Assembly (NCBI RefSeq): GCF_036825875.1
Contig: NZ_DAISXK010000045.1
Location: forward strand, 1 to 22,316
DNA length: 22,316 nt
DNA from: Paucihalobacter sp036825875
GTDB lineage: Bacteria; Bacteroidota; Bacteroidia; Flavobacteriales; Flavobacteriaceae
Reading direction: 5' to 3'
Part shown: positions 13,399-20,990 of the stretch, piece after piece
How positions within the stretch are numbered: the stretch's first letter is position 1
How the letters are laid out: each line of letters opens with the position of its first letter
Translations under genes and position numbers: made by a program
Notes under the pieces: generated by a model
Seen by the model: the letters and a program-made list of their open reading frames with translations, nothing else
The model's database searches: none
Told to the model about the DNA's origin: nothing

Positions 13399-14388
13399 AT
13401 GAAAGTAGCCGTAGTTGGTGCCACCGGAATGGTAGGCGAAGTAATGTTAAAAGTACTTGAATCTAGAAATTTTCAAATAGATGAGCTTATACCTGTAGCT
13501 TCAGAAAAAAGTATAGGTAAACAAATTGAATTTAAAGGCAAAAATTTTACGATTGTTAGTTTAGCCGAGGCTGTTGCTCTTAAACCAAATATTGCATTAT
13601 TCTCTGCTGGTGGTGAAACTTCTTTAGAATGGGCACCAAAATTTGAAGCAGTTGGTACCACGGTTATAGATAATTCGTCCGCTTGGAGAATGGTTGAAGG
13701 TAAAAAATTAATTGTTCCTGAAATTAATGCTAGTTTACTTACGAAGGCAGATAAAATTATAGCAAATCCCAATTGTTCTACTATACAAATGGTAATGGTA
13801 TTGGCACCATTACACAAAAAATATAAAATTAAACGACTGGTTATTTCCACCTATCAATCCGTTTCTGGTACTGGTGTTAAGGCAGTTAAACAACTCGAAA
13901 ATGAAATGAATGGTATTAAAGGAGAGATGGCCTATCCTTACCCAATTCATAGAAATGCTTTGCCACATTGTGATGTGTTTGAAGAAAACGGCTATACTAA
14001 AGAAGAAATGAAGTTAGTAAAAGAAACTAGAAAAATTCTAAACGATCCATCAATAGCAGTTACCGCAACTGCTGTTCGTATTCCTACTTCTGGTGGTCAC
14101 AGTGAATCTGTAAATATAGAATTCGAAAACGAATTTAACTTAAGTGATATTAGAGCTTTACTCAGCGAAACTCAAGGCGTAGTGCTTCAAGACAACACCG
14201 ATACAAATACATATCCAATGCCAATATTTGCACATGGTAAAGATGATGTTTTTGTGGGTCGCATAAGAAGAGACGAGAGTGTCGCAAACGGTTTAAACTG
14301 TTGGATTGTTAGCGATAATTTAAGAAAAGGCGCAGCCACAAATGCCGTACAAATTGCTGAATATTTAGTAAATCACAATTTAGTATAA
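13399..14388 (+). CDS. asd: Aspartate-semialdehyde dehydrogenase
   Basis: A 329-aa NADP-dependent dehydrogenase. The N-terminal Rossmann motif is GATGMVGE (8-14 region). The active-site cysteine is C126 in ANPNCSTIQ. The substrate-binding residues are R227 in AVRIPTSGGHSE and the catalytic histidine H234. It reduces L-aspartyl 4-phosphate to aspartate semialdehyde on the way to lysine/diaminopimelate, threonine and methionine. The GGHSE and NPNCST motifs match the Gram-positive-like branch of the family that Bacteroidota use. It is complete, with its own promoter box and its start just downstream of the mscL terminator. Confidence 0.95.
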   Translation: MKVAVVGATGMVGEVMLKVLESRNFQIDELIPVASEKSIGKQIEFKGKNFTIVSLAEAVALKPNIALFSAGGETSLEWAPKFEAVGTTVIDNSSAWRMVEGKKLIVPEINASLLTKADKIIANPNCSTIQMVMVLAPLHKKYKIKRLVISTYQSVSGTGVKAVKQLENEMNGIKGEMAYPYPIHRNALPHCDVFEENGYTKEEMKLVKETRKILNDPSIAVTATAVRIPTSGGHSESVNIEFENEFNLSDIRALLSETQGVVLQDNTDTNTYPMPIFAHGKDDVFVGRIRRDESVANGLNCWIVSDNLRKGAATNAVQIAEYLVNHNLV

Positions 14389-14458
14389 TTAAACAAAAGC
14401 TAAAAAAACAGCCTCGATTTTCAAGGTTTTCTATTGAGCGGCAAAAAAGTGTTGTTCA

Positions 14459-14493
14459 ACTAATTATTTGTTATTTAAAACAAAATAATTGGT
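14459..14493. other. AT-rich hairpin between asd and the cytochrome gene
   Basis: Bases 14459-14469 pair with 14483-14493 and, after one bulged A at 14482, GTT (14470-14472) pairs with AAC (14479-14481). This makes about 14 bp with one T-G wobble and a 6-nt loop. It has no T-run and sits 30 nt before the ATG of the cytochrome gene. It could be a weak bidirectional terminator or an operator. The rest of this 135-nt gap shows no gene. Confidence 0.45.
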
Positions 14494-14523
14494 ACATTCG
14501 GTTTCCAAATTTTACTTTAAGGG

Positions 14524-15621
14524 ATGAAACCTATTCGTGCTATAATATTTTTTCTAATCATTATAAGCTTTTTAAGCTGTAGTGAAGAAGAAAATTATGT
14601 GCCTGTTGAAGTAGTTGAGGAACCACAGATTTCTCCAGTCGTTTTCGATCTAGATGCTGTTCCTTATTCAACGCTATCAGCTTATAATTTTTTTGAAGGT
14701 AATATTGTCGAACAATCTCCAGTCTATGGTGTACTGCCTTATGATTTAATTACTCCTTTATTTTCAGATTACTCTAAAAAAAAGCGTTTCATTTGGATGC
14801 CAAATGATGTTAAGGCAGCCTATACAACAGACGATGCGATTGTAGATTTCCCTTCTGGTTCTGTTATCATAAAAACATTTTACTATGATAATGTGCTGCC
14901 TAATTTAACTACGAAAATTATAGAAACAAGACTTATAATTAAAAAAAATGATGCTTATATTTTTGCAAATTACAAATGGAACGAAGACCAAACTGAAGCT
15001 TTTTTAGATAACAACGGCAGTTTTGTTAATGTCTCTATCGAAAAAGATAACACCTCTTTAGAAATCAATTATAGAGTTCCATCAGAAACTGAATGTCGCG
15101 TTTGCCACAAATCAGTAAATGAATTACCTATACCAATTGGTCCCAAACCACAAAACTTAAACAAATTATTTAACTATATCGACGGCACAAAAAATCAATT
15201 GCAAAAGTGGGTCGACATGGGTTATCTTAACAATAATGTGCCTTTAAATATCAATACAATAGTCGATTGGGAAGATGAATCTAAATCATTAGATTTAAGA
15301 GCGCGATCTTACTTAGACGTAAATTGCGCCCACTGTCACACAGATGAATTACACTGTGCTTACAGGCCGATTAGACTGTCATTTTCAGACACAGAAAACC
15401 CTACCGACGCAGGTGTTTGCGTAGCACCCGAAGAAAATTTTGACAGCTCATTAGTTCATATTGTTTCTCCAGGAAGAAATGATAGGTCTATGCTTTGGTT
15501 TAGATTAAATACAACCGATGGCGCAACACGAATGCCATTACTTTCAAGATCGGTTAAACACGATGAAGGAGTTGCCTTAATTGAAGCTTGGATTAATAGT
15601 TTAGAATCAAATTGCCAATAA
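14524..15621 (+). CDS. Two-haem c-type cytochrome lipoprotein (HNE_0200/SO_2930-like)
   Basis: A 365-aa lipoprotein. The signal peptide ends FLSC with C19 as lipid anchor, and the acidic patch SEEEN after it resembles the surface-export signal of flavobacterial lipoproteins. Two haem-attachment motifs, CRVCH (191-195) and CAHCH (268-272), are present, and M337 in RMPLLS is a plausible axial ligand of the second haem. The overall pattern (TPLFSDYSKKKRFIW, PSETECRVCH, DLRARSYLDVNCAHCH, RMPLL) matches the conserved family I know as TIGR03806, whose function is unknown. It would carry electrons in the periplasm or on the cell surface. The FG-GAP protein gene starts 20 nt later, probably in the same operon. 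Confidence 0.85.
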   Translation: MKPIRAIIFFLIIISFLSCSEEENYVPVEVVEEPQISPVVFDLDAVPYSTLSAYNFFEGNIVEQSPVYGVLPYDLITPLFSDYSKKKRFIWMPNDVKAAYTTDDAIVDFPSGSVIIKTFYYDNVLPNLTTKIIETRLIIKKNDAYIFANYKWNEDQTEAFLDNNGSFVNVSIEKDNTSLEINYRVPSETECRVCHKSVNELPIPIGPKPQNLNKLFNYIDGTKNQLQKWVDMGYLNNNVPLNINTIVDWEDESKSLDLRARSYLDVNCAHCHTDELHCAYRPIRLSFSDTENPTDAGVCVAPEENFDSSLVHIVSPGRNDRSMLWFRLNTTDGATRMPLLSRSVKHDEGVALIEAWINSLESNCQ

Positions 15622-15641
15622 CAAATTTTTAAATTTTTATA

Positions 15642-17753
15642 ATGAAACAAATTTTACTCATTTTGGTCACTGGCTTTTTAAGTCACATAATATCAGCACA
15701 ATCTTTCAATACTTGTTTAGATGCTGCAAGTTCAACAAGTATTGTGGCCAATGTTGTTTACAGTGTTGGAAATATAAATGGAAATCCGCCTCCATTAAAC
15801 TGTACAGAGAATTCAAATGGTTCAAATGGTGAATGGATAAAATATACTCCAGACGCCGATTATGAAATAATTATAAGTTCTGATTTGTCACAAAACTCTG
15901 GAAAAGATACTCGTGTAAATATTTTTGTAGGTGATTGCGGAAGCTTGACTTGTGCAGGTGGAGACGATGATAGTGGTGTCGGCTCAAGTAACTTTTTAAG
16001 TGTGGCCACATTAAACGTTTTTCAAGGGAACACTTATTATATAGTTTGGGATAATCGATGGGGCAATAGTAGTAACTTCGATTATGTTTTAACCGAGGGG
16101 CCTCAGGCGCCACCACCTCCTGTTAGTCCAGTGACATTTTCTCAGCAAACGATCAATATGCCCGGAAGTAATCGAGGCTTGGTGGATTTAAATGGTGATT
16201 TTTTAGACGATTTAGTTTCTATTCAAACCTCTGCAATTAACGTTAATTATCAATTATCAACTGGTGGATTTAATTTTATGTCCATACCTACAACGCCAGC
16301 AGATTTTTTCCCTGTTTGGAGTCTCACTGCAGGTGATTGGGACGCCAATGGCTACAATGATTTAATTTATGGCGATACTTCAGGGGTCACTTTTATGAAA
16401 GCCGGTGACGACGGAACCAGTTATACAGAAATATCTGGTCCTGAAAATATTTTTGCCCAGCGAGCGAATTTTATTGACCTCAACAATGACGGTCATCTGG
16501 ATGCTTTTGTATGTCATGATGTGCAACCTAACGTTTATTATCTTAATGACGGAGCTGACAACTTACAATATTTTCAAGGAGCCAATCCAAATGGTATTCC
16601 TTCTGGATTAGGCCTTAGCGGTGGCAATTACGGCAGTATTTGGATTGATTACAATAACGATGGTTTGACAGATTTGTTTATTGCGAAATGTAGAGGAGGT
16701 TCTGGGCCAGATAAGATTAATCAATTATGGCGTAACAAAGGCATGAATGCACAAGGAAAGTATGAATACGAAGATGTATCTGGCAATCCAGGAGTTAATT
16801 TAAATGACCCCATACAAACGTGGTCGGCTGTTTGGGCAGATTTTGATAATGATGGTTTTCTAGATGTTTTTGTTGGTGCTAGTGCGCTACCAACGGAACC
16901 GGCGGATGGTCCTTCAAAATTAATGCGCAACAACGGCGACGGTACTTTTACAGATGTAACTTCGGGTGCAGGCTTTAATTTAAATTTAACTAGTATTGAA
17001 AATATTGCCGGAGATTTTGATAACGACGGGAACGTTGATATTCTTTTTAATGGTGGAATTTATTTTGGTAATGGCGATTTAACATTTTATCTTATTTCAA
17101 ACGACATGCCTTCAATAGGTCCCGTAGGTGACGGTAATAACGATGGCTTTTTAGATGTCTATAATAATAATCGCTTTTATATTAATGGCGGTAACGACAA
17201 CAACTGGATTAAAATAACAACAGTAGGTAAAGGTCATGAAACCTCTGGATTAAGCAATAGAAATGGAATTGGTGCTAGAATCGAAATTAGCACAGGGTCT
17301 GGAATTAATGAAAAAATCCAAATTTCAGATGTTAAAAGTGGAATTGGCTTTAGATATATGGGTAGTTTAAATACCCATTTCGGAATTGGCCAAGCTACTA
17401 GTATCAACTATATTAAAATAAAATGGCCTTCTGGTATCGTAGATCAAATTAATGATCCAGATATCAATACTCATCATATTATTGAAGAAGCGTCGTTTAC
17501 ACTTTCAGTTGAAGACACCCTTGTTGATAATTTAATCCTTTATCCTAATCCAACCAAAGATTATCTTAATTTGAACTTTAACAATTTACTTTATAATGGG
17601 AATTATTCTGTTATTGACCTTAGCGGTAAATTGATTTTGAATGCGCAGTTGAGCTCAAATAAAATTGATGTTTCAAATATTGCTAATGGCATTTATTTTT
17701 TAAGCGTCACTTCGGAAGGTAAAACTCAAACTCAGAAATTTATAAAGCAATAA
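15642..17753 (+). CDS. Secreted FG-GAP/VCBS and UnbV-domain protein with T9SS sorting domain
   Basis: A 703-aa secreted protein. A Sec signal peptide (about 1-19, ending ISAQ) precedes an N-terminal beta domain (about 22-150) resembling the pre-peptidase-type domains of flavobacterial secreted proteins. A beta-propeller region follows with at least five calcium-binding repeats of the type D-x-N-x-D-G-x-x-D (DLNNDGHLD, DYNNDGLTD, DFDNDGFLD, DFDNDGNVD, DGNNDGFLD). An ASPIC/UnbV-like domain (about 530-610, NGIGARIEIS, THFGIGQA, IKIKWPSG) comes next. The last 75 residues (LILYPNPTKDYLNL, GIYFLSV, QKFIKQ) are a type IX secretion sorting domain. It should be exported across the outer membrane and is probably cell-surface attached. 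Coupling to the cytochrome is by position. Confidence 0.9.
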   Translation: MKQILLILVTGFLSHIISAQSFNTCLDAASSTSIVANVVYSVGNINGNPPPLNCTENSNGSNGEWIKYTPDADYEIIISSDLSQNSGKDTRVNIFVGDCGSLTCAGGDDDSGVGSSNFLSVATLNVFQGNTYYIVWDNRWGNSSNFDYVLTEGPQAPPPPVSPVTFSQQTINMPGSNRGLVDLNGDFLDDLVSIQTSAINVNYQLSTGGFNFMSIPTTPADFFPVWSLTAGDWDANGYNDLIYGDTSGVTFMKAGDDGTSYTEISGPENIFAQRANFIDLNNDGHLDAFVCHDVQPNVYYLNDGADNLQYFQGANPNGIPSGLGLSGGNYGSIWIDYNNDGLTDLFIAKCRGGSGPDKINQLWRNKGMNAQGKYEYEDVSGNPGVNLNDPIQTWSAVWADFDNDGFLDVFVGASALPTEPADGPSKLMRNNGDGTFTDVTSGAGFNLNLTSIENIAGDFDNDGNVDILFNGGIYFGNGDLTFYLISNDMPSIGPVGDGNNDGFLDVYNNNRFYINGGNDNNWIKITTVGKGHETSGLSNRNGIGARIEISTGSGINEKIQISDVKSGIGFRYMGSLNTHFGIGQATSINYIKIKWPSGIVDQINDPDINTHHIIEEASFTLSVEDTLVDNLILYPNPTKDYLNLNFNNLLYNGNYSVIDLSGKLILNAQLSSNKIDVSNIANGIYFLSVTSEGKTQTQKFIKQ

Positions 17754-17773
17754 ATAACATCAAACAAATTAAC

Positions 17774-17807
17774 AAAGCCTTCGCACTAAACGTGAAGGCT
17801 TTTTTTT
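17774..17807 (+). terminator. Intrinsic terminator after the FG-GAP gene
   Basis: AAAGCCTTCGC (17774-17784) pairs with GTGAAGGCTTT (17792-17802) over 11 bp with one G-T wobble and a 7-nt loop, followed by a T-run to 17807. It separates the cytochrome/FG-GAP unit from the peptidase gene. Confidence 0.9.
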
Positions 17808-17835
17808 ATTTTTACAAATACGTAAAATCTCCATC

Positions 17836-19998
17836 ATGAAAACTTTAATAAACCTTGTCATTTTTTTAGCCTTATTACTTGGCTGCGAAAAGGCTTCTGA
17901 AAAAACAATAACAACTGTGAATTACCCTGAAACCGCAACTGTAGATACCGTCGACACTTATTTTGGCGCTGAAGTAAAAGACCCATTTAGATGGCTAGAA
18001 GACGACAGAAGCAGCGAAACCGAAGCATGGGTAAAAGCTCAAAATCAAGTAACTTTTGGTTTTTTAGATTCTATTCCATACCGAAATGAACTTAAAAACA
18101 GATTATCAAATATTTGGAACTATGAGCGTATTGGAGCACCATTTAAAGAAAGTGACTACACTTATTTTTATAAAAACAATGGTTTGCAAAATCAGTCAGT
18201 GATTTATCGGCACAAGACCAATGAACCCTCAAAAAATGCCGAGGTATTTTTAGATCCGAATACCTTTAGTAAAGATGGCACAACTTCCCTAGGCGGTATG
18301 AGTTTTTCTGAGAATGGTAAAATTCTAGCTTATGCCATTTCGGAAGGTGGCAGCGACTGGCGAAAAATCATCGTTCTTAATGTTGAAACTAAAGAAATTA
18401 TTGAAGACACACTTGTCGATATCAAGTTTAGCGGTATGTCTTGGCTTAAAAACGAAGGCTTTTATTACTCAAGCTACGATAAGCCAAAGGGAAGTGAACT
18501 TTCAGCTAAAACAGATCAGCACAAAGTATACTATCATAAACTTGGCACCAAACAAACTGAGGATCAATTAATATTCGGAGGAACTCCCGAAGAGAAACAC
18601 CGTTATATTTATGCTGGTGTTACCGATGATAACAGCTATTTGATAGTGTCTCCTAGAGTTTCAACTTCAGGCAACAAACTATTCATAAAAGATTTAAATG
18701 ATGCTAAATCTAATTTTATCGAAATCTTAAACCACACCGATAGCGACACCAATATTATTGATAATGTCGGTACAACCCTTTATTTAGAAACCAATTTAAA
18801 TTCACCAAACAAGCGTGTTGTAACTGTTGACATTGCAAATCCAGCACCAGAAAATTGGGTGGATTTAATTCCTGAAACAGAAAATGTTTTAAATGTTTCA
18901 AAAGGCGGAAATTATATTTTTGCTTCCTATATGGTTGATGCCATCTCTAAAGTGTTACAATACGACTACAATGGAAAATTAGTGAGAGAAGTAGAACTTC
19001 CAGGAATAGGAACGGTTGGAGGTTTCGGCGCTAAAAAAGAAGAAAAAGAGCTTTATTTTACATTTACAAATTACGTAACCCCTGGAAGCATTTTTAAATA
19101 TAATATCAAAACCGGCGACTCTGAATTGTATCAAAAATCTAAAATTGATTTTGATTCTGATGCCTTTGAAAGCAAACAAGTTTTTTACACTTCAAAAGAC
19201 GGTACAAAAGTGCCCATGATTATCACACATAAAAAAGGTATGGAACTAAACGGCAAAAACCCTACTATACTTTATGGTTATGGTGGTTTCAACATAAGTT
19301 TAACTCCTTCTTTTAGTACGGCCAACACGGTGTGGCTAGAACAAGGTGGTCTTTATGCCGTGCCAAATTTACGCGGAGGTGGCGAATACGGCAAATCTTG
19401 GCACGATGCGGGTACAAAAATGAGAAAGCAAAATGTATTTGACGACTTTATTGCTGCAGCTGAATATTTAATTGAAAACAACTACACCTCATCAGATTAT
19501 TTGGCGGTTCGAGGTGGCTCCAATGGTGGACTTTTAGTTGGTGCGGCTATGACGCAGCGTCCAGACTTAATGAAGGTGGCGCTCCCAGCAGTTGGTGTTT
19601 TAGATATGTTACGATACCACACTTTCACGGCAGGCGCTGGCTGGGCTTACGATTATGGCACCGCCGAGGATAGCAAGGAAATGTTTGAATATCTCAAAGG
19701 CTATTCTCCAATTCACAATGTTAAAGAAGGTACGGCATATCCGGCTACACTCATAACTACTGGTGATCACGACGACCGTGTTGTGCCAGCACACAGTTTT
19801 AAATTTACCGCTGAGTTACAATCTAAACAATCTGGTAACAATCCAACGCTTATTAGAATTGAAACCGATGCAGGTCACGGCGCAGGAACTCCGGTGAGTA
19901 AAACCATTGAACAAGCAGCTGATATTTTCGCGTTCACACTTTACAATATGGGCTTTGAAGATTTGCCAAATAAAACAACTGAAAAAGCAAAAGGTTAA
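17836..19998 (+). CDS. Prolyl oligopeptidase family lipoprotein (S9A)
   Basis: A 720-aa serine peptidase with a lipoprotein signal (LLLGC, C17 as anchor). Residues of about 30-100 and 450-710 form the alpha/beta-hydrolase domain, around a seven-bladed propeller (about 105-445). The catalytic triad is S562 in RGGSNGG, D646 in GDHDDRVVP and H681 in AGHGAG. R648 corresponds to the proline-pocket arginine of porcine prolyl oligopeptidase. It cleaves after proline in short peptides, in the periplasm or tethered to the outer membrane. Length and motif order are complete. It has its own transcription unit between two strong terminators. The T-run region TATTTTTA just upstream is the only, weak, promoter candidate. 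Confidence 0.94.
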   Translation: MKTLINLVIFLALLLGCEKASEKTITTVNYPETATVDTVDTYFGAEVKDPFRWLEDDRSSETEAWVKAQNQVTFGFLDSIPYRNELKNRLSNIWNYERIGAPFKESDYTYFYKNNGLQNQSVIYRHKTNEPSKNAEVFLDPNTFSKDGTTSLGGMSFSENGKILAYAISEGGSDWRKIIVLNVETKEIIEDTLVDIKFSGMSWLKNEGFYYSSYDKPKGSELSAKTDQHKVYYHKLGTKQTEDQLIFGGTPEEKHRYIYAGVTDDNSYLIVSPRVSTSGNKLFIKDLNDAKSNFIEILNHTDSDTNIIDNVGTTLYLETNLNSPNKRVVTVDIANPAPENWVDLIPETENVLNVSKGGNYIFASYMVDAISKVLQYDYNGKLVREVELPGIGTVGGFGAKKEEKELYFTFTNYVTPGSIFKYNIKTGDSELYQKSKIDFDSDAFESKQVFYTSKDGTKVPMIITHKKGMELNGKNPTILYGYGGFNISLTPSFSTANTVWLEQGGLYAVPNLRGGGEYGKSWHDAGTKMRKQNVFDDFIAAAEYLIENNYTSSDYLAVRGGSNGGLLVGAAMTQRPDLMKVALPAVGVLDMLRYHTFTAGAGWAYDYGTAEDSKEMFEYLKGYSPIHNVKEGTAYPATLITTGDHDDRVVPAHSFKFTAELQSKQSGNNPTLIRIETDAGHGAGTPVSKTIEQAADIFAFTLYNMGFEDLPNKTTEKAKG

Positions 19999-20022
19999 TT
20001 TTTATAAATATTAAGAAAGACT

Positions 20023-20059
20023 AAAATCGCTTTGATAGCAATATCGGAGCGATTTTTTT
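20023..20059 (+). terminator. Strong intrinsic terminator after the prolyl oligopeptidase gene
   Basis: AAAATCGCTTTGATA (20023-20037) pairs with TATCGGAGCGATTTT (20042-20056): 15 bp including two T-G wobbles, capped by a GCAA tetraloop of the GNRA type and followed by T residues to 20059. The promoter box of the ABC gene starts 5 nt later. Confidence 0.93.
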
Positions 20060-20063
20060 ATGG

Positions 20064-20071
20064 TATTTTTG
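20064..20071 (+). promoter_or_regulatory. Promoter -7 box of the ABC ATPase gene
   Basis: TATTTTTG matches TAnnTTTG exactly and ends 4 nt before the ATG at 20076. Transcription would begin at or next to the start codon, giving a leaderless mRNA. The place for the -33 element falls inside the preceding terminator stem, and no TTG is seen there. Confidence 0.5.
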
Positions 20072-20075
20072 CAGC

Positions 20076-20990
20076 ATGCTCAAAGTACAAAACATTAGCT
20101 TTTCTTATACGAAAGCGCCGGTTATTTCAAATGTAAGTTTTGAAATAAAACCAGGAGAAACTGTGGCATTAATTGGAGAGAGTGGCTCAGGAAAAAGCAC
20201 TATACTTAAGCTAATCTACGGCACTTTTGATTTGCCTGAAGGTGAGATTTTTTGGAAAGACACCCAGATTTTAGGACCGAAATTCAATCTGGTGGTTGGT
20301 TATGAATTTATGAAATACGTCACCCAAGAATTTGATTTAATGCCGTTCACAACGGTAGGTGAAAATATCGGGAAGTATCTATCCAATTTTTATCCTGAAG
20401 AAAAACAACAACGCACCGAGGAACTCATAAAAGTTGTAGAGCTTGAAGAATTTACAAACACCAAAGTAAAACTGTTAAGCGGTGGACAAAAACAGCGTGT
20501 TGCTTTGGCGCAAGCACTAGCTAAACAACCAGAAATTTTGCTGTTAGATGAACCTTTTAGCAATATTGATAATTTCAAAAAACAATCCTTACGGAGAAAG
20601 CTATTTGAGTTTTTAAAAGAGAAAAATATCAGTTGCTTAGTGGCTACCCACGATAAAGAAGATGTTTTAGGCCACGCCGATAGAATCTTAGTTATACACC
20701 AATCGAAAATAATTGCGAACGACTCAGTTGAAACACTTTATCACAATCCAAGAACGTCGTTAATTGCCGCTTTTTTTGGTGAATTTAACCATATTGAACC
20801 ATTTGGGATTGTGTATGCACACCAACTTAAAATTGTAGATAAATCAGATTTTAAAGCAACAGTTGAAAACTGCTATTTTAATGGGAGAAATTATTTAATT
20901 CAAGCTAATTTTAACTCTGAAAATCTTTTCCTAGAACATTTTGCAAAAATCGAAGCTGGTAAAACGATTTGCTTCAACATTTCCCAATAA
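20076..20990 (+). CDS. ABC transporter ATP-binding protein (PotA-like)
   Basis: A 304-aa ATPase subunit. Walker A is GESGSGKST (34-42), the Q-loop Q84 (YVTQEFDLMPF), the signature LSGGQKQR (134-141), Walker B ILLLDEP (154-160) and the switch histidine H192 (ATHDKED). The C-terminal 70 residues after FGEFNHI resemble the regulatory extension with a TOBE-like fold of PotA/FbpC-type importers. It would power a membrane transporter from the cytoplasm. No permease or binding-protein gene adjoins it, so the partner and substrate are unknown. Its stop touches the stop of the convergent RND gene without any gap. Confidence 0.9.
   Translation: MLKVQNISFSYTKAPVISNVSFEIKPGETVALIGESGSGKSTILKLIYGTFDLPEGEIFWKDTQILGPKFNLVVGYEFMKYVTQEFDLMPFTTVGENIGKYLSNFYPEEKQQRTEELIKVVELEEFTNTKVKLLSGGQKQRVALAQALAKQPEILLLDEPFSNIDNFKKQSLRRKLFEFLKEKNISCLVATHDKEDVLGHADRILVIHQSKIIANDSVETLYHNPRTSLIAAFFGEFNHIEPFGIVYAHQLKIVDKSDFKATVENCYFNGRNYLIQANFNSENLFLEHFAKIEAGKTICFNISQ

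Noticed and set aside
14433..14443. Fragment of repeat block B (ATTGAGCGG) after asd
   Set aside because: Nine matching bases without the rest of the element are within chance for this composition.
16440..17180. Tandem DNA repeat in the FG-GAP gene
   Set aside because: The similarity is at the level of the D-x-N-x-D-G protein motif; the DNA copies are diverged and not a mutable repeat array.
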